A DNA stretch of 56,498 bases from Stenotrophomonas sp. Ste86 (lineage in GTDB: Bacteria; Pseudomonadota; Gammaproteobacteria; Xanthomonadales; Xanthomonadaceae), in assembly GCF_024519465.1 (NCBI RefSeq), contig NZ_JALJRW010000024.1, positions 1-56,498 of the forward strand. The letters run 5' to 3'. The position numbers and the translations under genes are program-made. The notes below the pieces were generated by a model that was not told the DNA's origin, did not search any database, and worked only from the letters and a program-made list of their open reading frames with translations. This document shows, piece after piece, positions 1 through 8,530 of this stretch. Every line of letters begins with the position of its first letter. Positions within the stretch are counted from its first letter, which is position 1.

Positions 1-28
1 ACCACAATCTAGCTGGCCGGCCGTGCGC

Positions 29-62
29 CTTCTCCCCTCAGATGGGAGAAGAACCTTTTTTT
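29..62 (+). terminator. Rho-independent terminator
   Basis: An 8-bp stem (CTTCTCCC at 29-36 with GGGAGAAG at 44-51) and a 7-nt loop are followed by a seven-T run at 56-62. It would end a plus-strand transcript from a gene left of the window. Confidence 0.75.
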
Positions 63-321
63 ATGGGGCAGCGGGAAGGTGCAGAGCATTGCCAGGCGCC
101 GCCTTGGGTAGGTACTGACCGTTGGTCGGTACGCTTCTGCGGCGTCAAGAGCAGCCGGGTAGACCCCGGCTCCACAATGGCCACGGTTTGGTGTTGCATC
201 GCGAAGACTGTGATGGGTGAATCAGTTACTGATATCGCCGGATAAATATACAAGTTCTCGCATGGTTTGGCGGATAGGCAGGCGGAAGACTGGAGCCTCG
301 CTCGCGTAATGGGGATTCAGC
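63..321. other. Intergenic region with degenerate REP and probable promoter
   Basis: No gene is supported here. It holds a REP-like palindrome at 112-132 and a smaller GC hairpin around 156-172 (GCCGGGTAGACCCCGGC). An AT-rich stretch at 241-252 (GATAAATATACA) is the best candidate -10 region for the gene starting at 322. No convincing -35 is visible. Confidence 0.4.
112..132. repeat. REP-like palindrome
   Basis: An imperfect palindrome built on GACC-GTT-GGTC, the same core as the clearer REP at 25832-25855. It lacks the GTAG head and looks decayed. Confidence 0.45.
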
Positions 322-1158
322 ATGTATTCGACCACCTGCAAAAAACCGGCTCAGCGCCGTTGCCGTTACATCGTCGCTGCCGGCCTGTTGATGCTCGCGT
401 TCAACGGAATCGCCGCGTCGCATGAAGCGGGTGCTGCGCACGTGGTGACCAACCCCACGCTCGACGAAGCCATGCAGGACACCACGGTAATTACCTCGCT
501 GAAGACGCTGCTGGGTAACCATTACGCCGCGTTCCGAAGCCGCTTCGACCAAGTCGCACAACCGGTGCCGCTCAAGGACGGTGGGCTGCTGCTGGATGGG
601 TGGCAGGCCGATGCCTACGACACGCATGCCGCGGTGATTGTGGTTCTGCCTGACGGCGGCCTTCATGCTGCGTACTTCGACAGCGGCACATCGGAGGTCG
701 TTTGCTTTTCTACGCCAGGCGCGCCCTGCCACTATGCCATTGCCATGTGGGCAAAGCGTTTTGAGGTTTCGGCATGGAGAAGTGCTGCTCCGTCCTCGCC
801 CGAAGCCTTCTGGGCACCGTTTCATCAATCCGGGCCGAACGCTGAAGAGCAGGTCGCCATGCGGAGCGTAGCAGCGTCAATATGGTCCCGGGAGATGGCG
901 GACAACTGGAACATGAATGCTGGCGTAGGCGATGTGCTGGGTGGCGCCACCAAGCACATCATGGACTGCTCGGCCGCCTTCAGTCTGGTGCCCAAACCTG
1001 TGGGGTGGGTTCCCGGCTGGAGCTACGTAGCCAAATCAGCAGGGCAGATTGTGACTTACATCATCGGGGTTTCAGGCAACCGGGCGTATCGAACGTGTGT
1101 CGTTTCGGCATCACGCGACTGGCGCAGCTTCATCGAGTGGGCCTCGATTGACCTTTGA
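322..1158 (+). CDS. Exported protein of unknown function (278 aa)
   Basis: I do not recognise this family. The N-terminus has a basic stretch (residues 8-15) then a hydrophobic segment (about 16-32) ending in small residues, consistent with a Sec signal peptide or anchor. The mature part has few charged runs and several Cys (VVCFS, APCHY, MDCSA, RTCVV), which could pair in the periplasm. It is followed 18 bp later by a 45-codon membrane ORF on the same strand, so the two may be co-transcribed; a terminator lies at 1332-1362. Reading frame, composition and start are sound; function is open. Confidence 0.75.
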   Translation: MYSTTCKKPAQRRCRYIVAAGLLMLAFNGIAASHEAGAAHVVTNPTLDEAMQDTTVITSLKTLLGNHYAAFRSRFDQVAQPVPLKDGGLLLDGWQADAYDTHAAVIVVLPDGGLHAAYFDSGTSEVVCFSTPGAPCHYAIAMWAKRFEVSAWRSAAPSSPEAFWAPFHQSGPNAEEQVAMRSVAASIWSREMADNWNMNAGVGDVLGGATKHIMDCSAAFSLVPKPVGWVPGWSYVAKSAGQIVTYIIGVSGNRAYRTCVVSASRDWRSFIEWASIDL

Positions 1159-1176
1159 TTCTTTAAGGCGGCATGC

Positions 1177-1314
1177 ATGTGGGAGTTGATGTGTCAGTTT
1201 GCCAGCCTGCTTGCCGATCAGATCGGGCATCTTTTCGCCCGGCGCAGTGTGCGTGTGCTGCTGGTGGTGATCGTAGTGGTGGGTATTGGCAGCACGCTGC
1301 TGGTTCACTCTTGA
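1177..1314 (+). CDS. Small single-span membrane protein (45 aa)
   Basis: ATG at 1177 follows an AAGG sequence at about 8 nt spacing. The product starts MWELMCQFASLLADQ, has a basic patch (FARRSVR) and then one hydrophobic helix (VLLVVIVVVGIGSTLLV), ending VHS. Positive residues before the helix predict an N-in topology. It lies between the 322-1158 gene and a terminator, so it would be the last gene of that transcript. An ATG at 1189 is an alternative start. No family recognised; the call rests on start, hydrophobicity and position. Confidence 0.5.
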   Translation: MWELMCQFASLLADQIGHLFARRSVRVLLVVIVVVGIGSTLLVHS

Positions 1315-1331
1315 CCGCGCACCGCACACAT

Positions 1332-1362
1332 AAAAAAAACCGCCGTGGGAGCGGCGGGTTTT
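1332..1362 (-). terminator. Bidirectional Rho-independent terminator
   Basis: Stem CCGCCG (1340-1345) / CGGCGG (1352-1357) with eight A on the left and GTTTT on the right. On the minus strand it gives a hairpin plus T8 just after the TonB receptor stop at 1384; on the plus strand it can end the 322/1177 transcript. Confidence 0.85.
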
Positions 1363-1383
1363 CGGTGCTGCAACAGCGGTCGA

Positions 1384-4131
1384 TCAGAACTTGTAGTTCA
1401 CGCCCAGCATGTAGGTGCGGCCCCACTCCACGTATTCCAGCGGACGGTCCTTGGTGCCGGCGTAGGTGCGGTACGGCTCGTTGGTCAGGTTGCTTCCCTG
1501 CAGCAGCAGCGTCAACCCGTGCAGGCTGCTGCTCTCGGCGAAGGTGTAGCTCACCTGCGCATCGGTCACGTTCTCGCCGACCACGTAACGCAGCGTGCGG
1601 TTACCGTTGAAGTTGCCGATCTCACCGATGAAGTCCGAACGCCGACGCTGGCTGATGCGCGCCTCGAAACCGCTGCGCTCGTAGTAGGCAGTCAGGTTGT
1701 ACACGCGCTTGGACAGACCGGGCAGGCTGATCGGACCATCACCCACCGATGAGGCGCTTTCCGGATCACGGATGCTGACATCACTGTCGTTGAAGGTGGC
1801 ACTGGCTTGCACGCCGAAGCCGCGCAGCGACGGCGAGAACATGTCCAATGGGAACGAAGCGGTCAGTTCCAGTCCACGCAGCATTCCACCCTTGCCATTC
1901 TCCGGTGCGGTGAATGTACCGGTGGTCTGCGCCGGCGGCGAACCCACCGGCGGCGCGTAGTCGGCGACGAACTGAGAGAAGTCGTAGTTGTCCTGGGACT
2001 GCGTGTAGATGTAGGTCTTCAGCTGCTTGTAAAACACCGCTGCAGCCACGTACGCCTTCTCGCCGAAGTACTTCTCATAGGACAGATCCAGCGCATTGGC
2101 CCGCCATGGATCCAGCAGCGGGTTACCGCTACTGGCGCCGGGCTTGCCGGTAGCCACATCCACGCCGAACTCGAGCGACGAACGCATCTGGTCCACACGC
2201 GGGCGTGCCACCTGCTTGGCTGCGGCAAAGCGCAGCGTCTGCTGGTGCGGGAACATGAAAACCAGGTTCATGCTGGGCAGCCAGTCGTTGTACGCCTTGC
2301 CGTCGCTGAACGGACGCACGTTGCTGCCGGCCGGCTGCGAGGAGTCCCAGTAATTGGACTGCGAACTCTGGTCGGTGTGCTGCATCTGCACGCCGATATT
2401 GCCGCGTACGCCAACGTCGCCGATGTCGGTGTTGATGTTTGCGCGCAACCACGCGGTGGTGATCTTCTCCTGCACCGTCCATGCCTTGGGGACCAGGTAG
2501 GACAGGTCGTCGGTCGGCTCGAACACCATGTAACGATCGACCGCCGCCGGCACGTTCCACGACGGGATGTAGCCCATGCCGGCAAAGCCCAGGTTGACCG
2601 GCGCGTACTGCAGGTCCCCGGCGATGTTGGCATCGCCCTGGTCGCCGAGCAGGATGTTGCCTTCGGCCTGGGTCTTGTCCTTGCGGCGGTCGGCGTAGTT
2701 GACGCCCACGTCCACGTCGGCGAACCACGGCAGCGAATCGGGCAGGGCGAAGGTGGCCTGCAGGCGAGCGCCCTTCAGGCGGTCTTCGACCATCGGCACC
2801 TTGCCGTAGCCGGAGCCGTAGATGGTGTTGGTCAGGAACAGCGCATCGGGATTGGCGTAGTTCAGGCCCGGGCTGATCTGCGAGAACCCGTCCGGCTTGA
2901 CCGCCACGCCCACCGAGTCCAGCTGCGGCATCGGGGTGAGCTGCAGGTTGTTTTCCAGATTCAGTTCGTTGCGCGTGGCCTTGGAGTAGTTCACGTCGGC
3001 GACCACCTTGACCCGCTCGAAGTTGAACTCGTTGTTCCAGCCGAACGCGTCGATCTTGTCCTTGCGCTTGTTGTACATGCCGCGCACCAGCGGGTACACG
3101 CCGGTGGCCACGCCGCCGGCGAAGGTGCCATCGGCATTGACCTGCGGGTTGGTGATCAGCAGGCCCGGGCTGTAGCCGCCGTTGTAGTTGCTGAGGTTGA
3201 CCTCGAACTGGTTGGCGGTGTCGATCTGCTCGGCTTCGGTGTGGAAGGCATCCAGGGTGCTGGTCCACACGTTGGACGGGCGGAACTGCACGGTGGCCAT
3301 GACGCCGTCGCGTGTGTTGTTGCCCGTGCGGCGCAGCGCCTTGATGCCGTCGGAGAACACCGTGCCCGGGGCCAGGCCGGGGCGGTTGCCCTGGTCGGTC
3401 TGCTCGGTGGTCCACGGCTCATACAGGCCCACCTGGTTTTCCTGGATCGGCATGTCGCTGTGCGCGTAGCCGATCGACACGCCCCAGGTGTTGTCCAGGA
3501 ACTGGTCGATGTAGCTGGCGCTGAAACGGTTGCCGTACGGGTCGACGTTGGCGGCCTTGCCCAGCGAGCTCTTCTGGTAGCGGCCGCTGATGGCGATCAC
3601 GCGCTCGGCGAAGCTGAGCGGGCGCACGGTCTGCATATCGATGGTGCCCGACAGACCCTGGCCGACCAGTGCCGCATCGGGGGTCTTGTACACGGTCACG
3701 CCATTGACCAGTTCCGAGGGGTACTGGTCGAATTCGACACTGCGGTTGTCGCCGGTGCTGACCACTTCACGCCCGTTGAGCAGGGTGGTGGCGAAGTCCG
3801 GCGACAGGCCGCGCACACTGATGACCTGTGCACGGCCGGCCACGCGCTGGGCGGCCAGGCCGGGCAGGCGGCCCAGCGATTCGGCGATGCTCACATCAGG
3901 CAGTTTGCCGATGTCCTCGGCCGAGATCGCCTCGACCACCGAGGTGGCGTCCTGCTTGATCGCGATCGCGTTCTCGATGCCACGGCGGATGCCGGTGACC
4001 TGCACGGTGTCCAGGTTGGTGGCCGCCGTCCCGGTCGGCGTAGTGGGTTCGGCAGTCTGCGCCGACGCCACCAACGGCGTCAGGGCGACGGCCAGCGCGA
4101 TACTCAGCGCGCTGCGCTTGCAGTTCAACAT
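1384..4131 (-). CDS. TonB-dependent receptor, Xanthomonas/Caulobacter class, probable maltodextrin uptake
   Basis: 915 aa outer-membrane receptor. Signal peptide at residues 1-25 (ending VASAQ), then a plug that begins LDTVQVTGIRRGIENAIAIK and contains IGKLPDVSIAESLGRLPG and VISVRGLSPDF, the pattern typical of the large carbohydrate-receptor class in Xanthomonas and Caulobacter. The beta-barrel ends in an aromatic C-terminus (LGVNYKF) as required for outer-membrane insertion. Start ATG follows a strong GGGAGGGG ribosome-binding site. It is divergent from a glycosidase / symporter / alpha-amylase operon with LacI-type sites between, so malto-oligosaccharides are the likely substrate. The substrate is inferred from neighbours, not from sequence. 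Confidence 0.9.
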   Translation of the reverse strand: MLNCKRSALSIALAVALTPLVASAQTAEPTTPTGTAATNLDTVQVTGIRRGIENAIAIKQDATSVVEAISAEDIGKLPDVSIAESLGRLPGLAAQRVAGRAQVISVRGLSPDFATTLLNGREVVSTGDNRSVEFDQYPSELVNGVTVYKTPDAALVGQGLSGTIDMQTVRPLSFAERVIAISGRYQKSSLGKAANVDPYGNRFSASYIDQFLDNTWGVSIGYAHSDMPIQENQVGLYEPWTTEQTDQGNRPGLAPGTVFSDGIKALRRTGNNTRDGVMATVQFRPSNVWTSTLDAFHTEAEQIDTANQFEVNLSNYNGGYSPGLLITNPQVNADGTFAGGVATGVYPLVRGMYNKRKDKIDAFGWNNEFNFERVKVVADVNYSKATRNELNLENNLQLTPMPQLDSVGVAVKPDGFSQISPGLNYANPDALFLTNTIYGSGYGKVPMVEDRLKGARLQATFALPDSLPWFADVDVGVNYADRRKDKTQAEGNILLGDQGDANIAGDLQYAPVNLGFAGMGYIPSWNVPAAVDRYMVFEPTDDLSYLVPKAWTVQEKITTAWLRANINTDIGDVGVRGNIGVQMQHTDQSSQSNYWDSSQPAGSNVRPFSDGKAYNDWLPSMNLVFMFPHQQTLRFAAAKQVARPRVDQMRSSLEFGVDVATGKPGASSGNPLLDPWRANALDLSYEKYFGEKAYVAAAVFYKQLKTYIYTQSQDNYDFSQFVADYAPPVGSPPAQTTGTFTAPENGKGGMLRGLELTASFPLDMFSPSLRGFGVQASATFNDSDVSIRDPESASSVGDGPISLPGLSKRVYNLTAYYERSGFEARISQRRRSDFIGEIGNFNGNRTLRYVVGENVTDAQVSYTFAESSSLHGLTLLLQGSNLTNEPYRTYAGTKDRPLEYVEWGRTYMLGVNYKF

Positions 4132-4256
4132 TTTCCCCTCCCAGGCAATGTTGCCAATCGATTTTGTAGTTGCCCGGAAGACCCGGGAGCGTCATGGCGC
4201 GGTGGCCGTTGACTGCGTGGCTATGGTAGGCAGCGCGCCATCGGCGTGAATCACCC

Positions 4257-4270
4257 TGCATACGTATTCA
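4257..4270. promoter_or_regulatory. LacI-type operator, TGCATACGTATTCA
   Basis: A 14-bp near-palindrome with central CG, the form bound by LacI/GalR regulators. It lies 126 bp upstream of the TonB receptor start. The same 14 bases occur inverted at 4673-4686. The cognate regulator is probably a LacI-family protein; the one at 21110-22141 is a candidate but that is inference. Confidence 0.65.
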
Positions 4271-4382
4271 ATGGCGTTTACAGCGTTGGAATCGGTTACA
4301 GGCGCGTTATCGCATTCGTGCTACCGCGTGTGGACCGGTCGTGCTGGTCGTTGGCCGTGTGTGCTTTCTGTCTGGTGTCCTG

Positions 4383-4408
4383 GGAGCCGGCCGGCGGCCG
4401 GCACTACC
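4383..4408. repeat. REP element
   Basis: GTAGTGCC-type REP in minus orientation (GGAGCC, then the GGCCGGC/GCCGGC palindrome, then ACTACC), between the GH97 stub and the TonB receptor. Its insertion has extended the open frame of the stub. Confidence 0.75.
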
Positions 4409-4434
4409 GGTGATGCGGGCGTTATCGGGTTACA

Positions 4435-4599
4435 ACGGGTAAAGCGGATCGCCTGGCCGCCGCCGGGCGCCAGCACCAGCGTCAGCGCATCGGCACTGGT
4501 CACCTCGCGGGTGTCGCGCACGAAGGCGAACGGGCTGCTGCGGAAATCGGCACCGTCGCCATCGGGGTAGATCTCGGCGCGATAGCGCACGCTCGGCAT
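4435..4599 (-). pseudogene. C-terminal stub of a GH97-type alpha-glucosidase
   Basis: A 55-codon frame beginning MPSVRYRAEIYPDGDGADF and containing DALTLVLAPGGGQAI. AEIY-(R/P)DG, a final strand pair and LAPGGG-AI are how GH97 glucosidases (SusB type) end, but the catalytic barrel and all upstream domains are absent. The frame opens directly after a ribosome-binding site nearly identical to that of the TonB receptor (TTGGGAGGGGAA before ATG). The simplest reading is an internal deletion joining the start of the gene to its last codons. Downstream it runs on through a REP to a stop near 4321. The family call is from recognition only; the fragment may still be translated. Confidence 0.5.
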
Positions 4600-4672
4600 T
4601 TCCCCTCCCAAGGCAGCCGGAACATGGCTCGGACTATAGCCACGCAGATCCTGCCCTTACGCCGCATCGCGA

Positions 4673-4686
4673 TGAATACGTATGCA
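4673..4686. promoter_or_regulatory. LacI-type operator, TGAATACGTATGCA
   Basis: Exact reverse complement of the site at 4257-4270, 416 bp away. It sits 74 bp upstream of the GH97 stub start on the minus strand and 159 bp upstream of the glycosidase start on the plus strand, so it could control both directions. Confidence 0.65.
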
Positions 4687-4844
4687 AAGGGGCGCGCATC
4701 CGGGCGCGCCGTCTACCATGGGGCCAGGCACCCTGGGAGGGGGCCGCGAGCGCAACCGTCGGTCAGTGCCATGGCGGTCTGCGTAACTACAACGCGTGCA
4801 AAGAGGGAGGGAGGCCGACGGGCGCAAGCCGGTCCGCCGCTTCG

Positions 4845-7046
4845 ATGCTGAAGATGATCTGCCTGACCGCTGCCCTTGGGCTGGCGCTGGGTTCGACCGC
4901 AACCGCGGCGGACCTTACCTTTCATGGCCGCACCGTGCGTGCCAGCTCCGCCGCCGAGGGTGGCTTCCAGCTGCATGCGCCGCAGGGCGATGTCGCGATC
5001 GCTGCGCAGCCGATGCGCAGCCGCACCGACAGCGTGCTGTTCGATGCGCTGTTCGCGCTGGCCCAGCAGGAAATGGACGCCGACCGTGTCGATGCGATCC
5101 GCGACCCGGCCTTCAACCAGGGCGACCCGGTGCCGTGCGACTGCTTCCAGACCGGCGAACGCTGGCCGTACGTGTGGACGCGGGATGTGAGTTTTGCCGC
5201 CGACCTGGCGCTGTCGCGGCTGGATCCGGTGCGGACCCGGCAGTCGCTGCAGTTCAAGCTCTCGGCCGCGCGCGATGGGCATACGCCGGGGCTGTTCGTG
5301 GCCCAGGACACCGGCTCGGGCGGCAGTTGGCCGATCAGCAGCGACCGCGTGGTGTGGTTCATGGCCGCACGCGGGCTGCTCGCTGACCGACCCTTCGCCG
5401 ACAAGGTCTGGCAGGCGCTGCAGGCCACCCTGGCGCAGGATCGCGCGGCGGTGTTCGACGCACGCATCGGCTTGTATCGCGGCGAGACTTCGTTCCTGGA
5501 CTGGCGCGAACAGACCTACCCGGACTGGACCCGCCAGGACGTGCGCTTCATCGGCGAGTCGTTCGCGTTGTCCACCAACGTGCTGCATTACCAGGCCCTG
5601 CGCCTGGCCGAGCGGCTGGCGCGCGAGCGCGGCGATGCCCGTGCCAGCGACTACGCCGGTTGGGCCGACGCACTGGCCACGCAGATCAACGCGCGCTTCT
5701 GGCGCGAGGACGCCGGCCAGTACATGAGCTACATCGGCGACGCCGCGCACCCGGTGCCCTACGCCAAGTACGACCTGCTGGCGATTTCGCTGGGCGTGCT
5801 GGCCGATGTGTTCCCCGCCGACCGCGCCCGCCGCGCGCTGGCCAGTTACCCGGCGGTGGAAGGCGGCAGCCCGGTGGTGTGGCCGCAGGAAGCGCAGCAG
5901 CCGATCTACCACAACCGCGCGGTGTGGCCGTTCGTGAGTGCGTACGCGCTGCGCGCCGCACGCCGTCTGGATGACGCCGCCCGCATCCAGCTGGAGATCG
6001 AATCGCTGATGCGGGGCACTGCATTGGCCGGCTCCAACATGGAAAACTACGAGATGCGCCGCCTGGCCGTGCATGTCGACGAAGGCGCGTTGAGCGGCCC
6101 GGTGGTCAACTCGCCGCGCCAGCTGTGGTCGGTGGCCGGCTATCTGTCGATGGTGCTGGAAGGCGTGTTCGGGGTGGAGGCCGATGGCAGCGTCGCCCCG
6201 AAACTACCGACCGCGCTGGTACCGCAGCTGTTCGGCAAGCGCGGCAGCATCGAGCTGGACGACGGCACGACCCGCTACGTGCTCAAGCGCCCGCGCAAGC
6301 TGGATGGCGTGTTGCTGGTGGCAAAAAACATCGTACGCAAGAACAACACCGTCACCGTGCAACTAATGGCCGTCCCCGGTAGAGCCGAGCCACGCTCGGC
6401 TGCTCCTGCTCCTGTTTCCGCAGCCGCCTACGCCCCCACCACACCCGCCGCGCCCAAACCGGTCAAACGCGGCAAGACCTGGTCCATCCCGATCCCCGCC
6501 AGCCACGTGTTGTGGCTGGATGGCCGCGAGGTCACCACCGCCCCGCCGCTCTCCCTCCGCGACGACGGCCACCAACACTGCCTCAGCCTCACCCGTCGCG
6601 AAGGCACGTTGGAATCCCTGCACAGCCCGATGACCTGCGTCGGCCCGCAGCAGCGCCTCCCCGGCACGGCCACGTGGCGCTGGTCCGCCACCCAGCCCAC
6701 CCGCGTGCGCATCCGCCTGCGCTATGACAATCCCAATGGCCCGATCAACACCGGCGTCACCGCGGCGGTGAAGCAGCTGGTCGCCCAGTGCCCGGGCCAG
6801 CCGGCGCAGCGTGCCACCGTGGTGATGCCGCACAGCGTGGGGCCGCAGGAGTCTACCGCGGCGGAATTCGACCTGCCCAAGGGCCGCTGCCGCTTCACGC
6901 TGGAGGAGGGCTTCAACATGAGCGCGCTGGTGCACTTTGCCACCTACAACGGCGGCAAGGGCGGCCGCGATGGCGTGCTCAACCAGGCCAAGGTCAGCGC
7001 GCTGCTGATCGCCCCGATCGCCCCTGCCGCAGAGCCTGCCCGATGA
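4845..7046 (+). CDS. Exported six-hairpin (alpha/alpha) glycosidase, starch/maltodextrin utilisation
   Basis: 733 aa. Signal peptide at residues 1-22 (MLKMICLTAALGLALGSTATAA). Residues about 60-440 look like an (alpha/alpha)6-barrel glycoside hydrolase of the debranching/glucosidase type: acidic and aromatic motifs include ERWPYVWTRDVSFAADLAL, SWPISSDRVVWF, DWREQTYPDW and NSPRQLWSVAGYLSM. I cannot assign the GH family or catalytic pair with certainty. A linker near residues 508-540 is encoded partly by a REP inserted in frame (6379-6405). The C-terminal 200 residues look like a beta-rich accessory domain. The stop overlaps the next start (ATGA), so it is coupled to the symporter and amylase genes. 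Probably periplasmic, acting on imported maltodextrins. Confidence 0.8.
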   Translation: MLKMICLTAALGLALGSTATAADLTFHGRTVRASSAAEGGFQLHAPQGDVAIAAQPMRSRTDSVLFDALFALAQQEMDADRVDAIRDPAFNQGDPVPCDCFQTGERWPYVWTRDVSFAADLALSRLDPVRTRQSLQFKLSAARDGHTPGLFVAQDTGSGGSWPISSDRVVWFMAARGLLADRPFADKVWQALQATLAQDRAAVFDARIGLYRGETSFLDWREQTYPDWTRQDVRFIGESFALSTNVLHYQALRLAERLARERGDARASDYAGWADALATQINARFWREDAGQYMSYIGDAAHPVPYAKYDLLAISLGVLADVFPADRARRALASYPAVEGGSPVVWPQEAQQPIYHNRAVWPFVSAYALRAARRLDDAARIQLEIESLMRGTALAGSNMENYEMRRLAVHVDEGALSGPVVNSPRQLWSVAGYLSMVLEGVFGVEADGSVAPKLPTALVPQLFGKRGSIELDDGTTRYVLKRPRKLDGVLLVAKNIVRKNNTVTVQLMAVPGRAEPRSAAPAPVSAAAYAPTTPAAPKPVKRGKTWSIPIPASHVLWLDGREVTTAPPLSLRDDGHQHCLSLTRREGTLESLHSPMTCVGPQQRLPGTATWRWSATQPTRVRIRLRYDNPNGPINTGVTAAVKQLVAQCPGQPAQRATVVMPHSVGPQESTAAEFDLPKGRCRFTLEEGFNMSALVHFATYNGGKGGRDGVLNQAKVSALLIAPIAPAAEPAR
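6379..6405. repeat. REP element inside a coding sequence
   Basis: GTAGAGCCGAGCCACGCTCG followed by GCTGCTCC is a standard GTAGAGCC REP with a GCCGAGC/GCTCGGC stem. It lies in frame in the glycosidase gene and encodes about GRAEPRSAAP near residue 512, in an Ala/Pro linker. Confidence 0.8.
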
Positions 7047-8530
7047 GCCGTCCCGCCAAGCCAACGCTGTCGTTCTGGCAGATCTGGAACATGTGCTTCG
7101 GCTTCCTCGGCATCCAGTTCGGGTTCGCGTTGCAGAACGCCAACGCCAGCCGCATCTTCGAGACCCTCGGCGCACCGATGGATGCGGTGCCCGGGCTGTG
7201 GATTGCCGCACCGCTGACCGGGCTGCTGGTGCAGCCGGTGATCGGCTACTGGTCCGACCGCACCTGGACGCGCTGGGGGCGACGTCGCCCGTACTTCATG
7301 GTGGGCGCGTTGCTCACCACGCTGGCCCTGTTGGTGATGCCCAACTCGCCCACGCTGTGGATTGCCGCCGGCACGCTGTGGGTGCTGGATGCCTCAATCA
7401 ATGTGTCGATGGAGCCGTTCCGCGCGTTTGTCGGCGACCAGCTTGCGCCGCGCCAGCGGCCCACCGGCTACGCGATGCAGAGTTTCTTCATCGGCATCGG
7501 TGCGATCGTGGCCAGCTTCCTGCCCTTCCTCCTGGCCCACTTCGGCGTGGCCAATACCGCCGGGGCAGGGCAGGTGCCGGACACGGTGCGCTATGCGTTC
7601 TACGTCGGTGCGGGGGTGCTGCTGGCTGCGATCTGCTGGACGGTGTTCCGCACCCGCGAATACACGCCGAACGAGCTGGCCGGCTTCGCCGATGCCGAAC
7701 CGCCGGCCGCGCAGCAGTCGTCGCGCAGGGCCGGTCCGCCGCCGTGGGCGCAGAGCGCGCTGTGGCTGCTGACCGGCGTGCTGATGGCTGCGGCCATCGC
7801 CTGGCAGCGGGGCGACAAGATGCTGTACGTGCTGGCTGGCCTGTGCGCGGCGTATGGCCTGCTGCTGGGCGCGTCGCGGCTGCTGCCGGGCACGCACATG
7901 CTGGCGCAGATTGTCGATGACCTGCGCGCGATGCCGCAGACCATGCGGCGGCTGGCGTGGGTGCAGTTCTTCTCGTGGTTCGCGCTGTTCGCGATGTGGA
8001 TCTACACCACCGCCGCGGTAGCGGGCACCCACTTCGGTTCCACCGATCCGGCATCGGCGGCGTACAACGAAGGCGCCAACTGGGTGGGCGTACTGTTCGG
8101 TGCCTACAATGGTTTCGCCGCGCTGGCTGCGCTGCTGATCCCGCCGATGGTGCGCCTGCTCGGGTTGCGCTGGAGCCACCTGGTCAATCTGTGGCTGGGC
8201 GGGCTGGGGCTGATCTCGCTGGCGGTGATCGATGATCCCAAATGGCTGCTGCTGTCGATGGTCGGCGTCGGTTTCGCCTGGGCCTCGATCCTGTCGCTGC
8301 CGTATGCGCTGCTGTCCGACAGCGTGCCGGCGGCCAAGATGGGCATCTACATGGGCCTGTTCAATTTCTTCATCGTCATCCCGCAGTTGATCGCCGCCAG
8401 CGCGCTGGGCTTCATGCTGCGCACCTGGCTGGGCGGTGATCCGATGCACGTGCTTGCCCTGGGCGGCGCCAGCCTGCTGGTGGCCGGCGTTTGCGTGCTG
8501 CGCGTGCCTTCCACACAGGAGCTTGCCTGA
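7043..8530 (+). CDS. Sugar:cation symporter, SLC45/GPH-like MFS
   Basis: 495 aa, twelve probable membrane helices, inner membrane. The first helix region (FWQIWNMCFGFLGIQFGFALQNANASRIFETLG) and the loop-2 motif RWGRRRPYF are characteristic of glycoside/sucrose-maltose symporters of the GPH/SLC45 group. The start overlaps the upstream stop by 4 bp and its own stop overlaps the amylase start (TGATG), giving a three-gene coupled operon. Expected role: moving maltose or maltodextrin from periplasm to cytoplasm after the outer-membrane receptor. Substrate is inferred from context. Confidence 0.87.
   Translation: MSRPAKPTLSFWQIWNMCFGFLGIQFGFALQNANASRIFETLGAPMDAVPGLWIAAPLTGLLVQPVIGYWSDRTWTRWGRRRPYFMVGALLTTLALLVMPNSPTLWIAAGTLWVLDASINVSMEPFRAFVGDQLAPRQRPTGYAMQSFFIGIGAIVASFLPFLLAHFGVANTAGAGQVPDTVRYAFYVGAGVLLAAICWTVFRTREYTPNELAGFADAEPPAAQQSSRRAGPPPWAQSALWLLTGVLMAAAIAWQRGDKMLYVLAGLCAAYGLLLGASRLLPGTHMLAQIVDDLRAMPQTMRRLAWVQFFSWFALFAMWIYTTAAVAGTHFGSTDPASAAYNEGANWVGVLFGAYNGFAALAALLIPPMVRLLGLRWSHLVNLWLGGLGLISLAVIDDPKWLLLSMVGVGFAWASILSLPYALLSDSVPAAKMGIYMGLFNFFIVIPQLIAASALGFMLRTWLGGDPMHVLALGGASLLVAGVCVLRVPSTQELA

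Noticed and set aside
1807..4212. 801-codon open frame on the plus strand
   Set aside because: It is antisense to the TonB receptor and its product is a Val/Arg/His-rich shadow typical of high-GC antisense frames.
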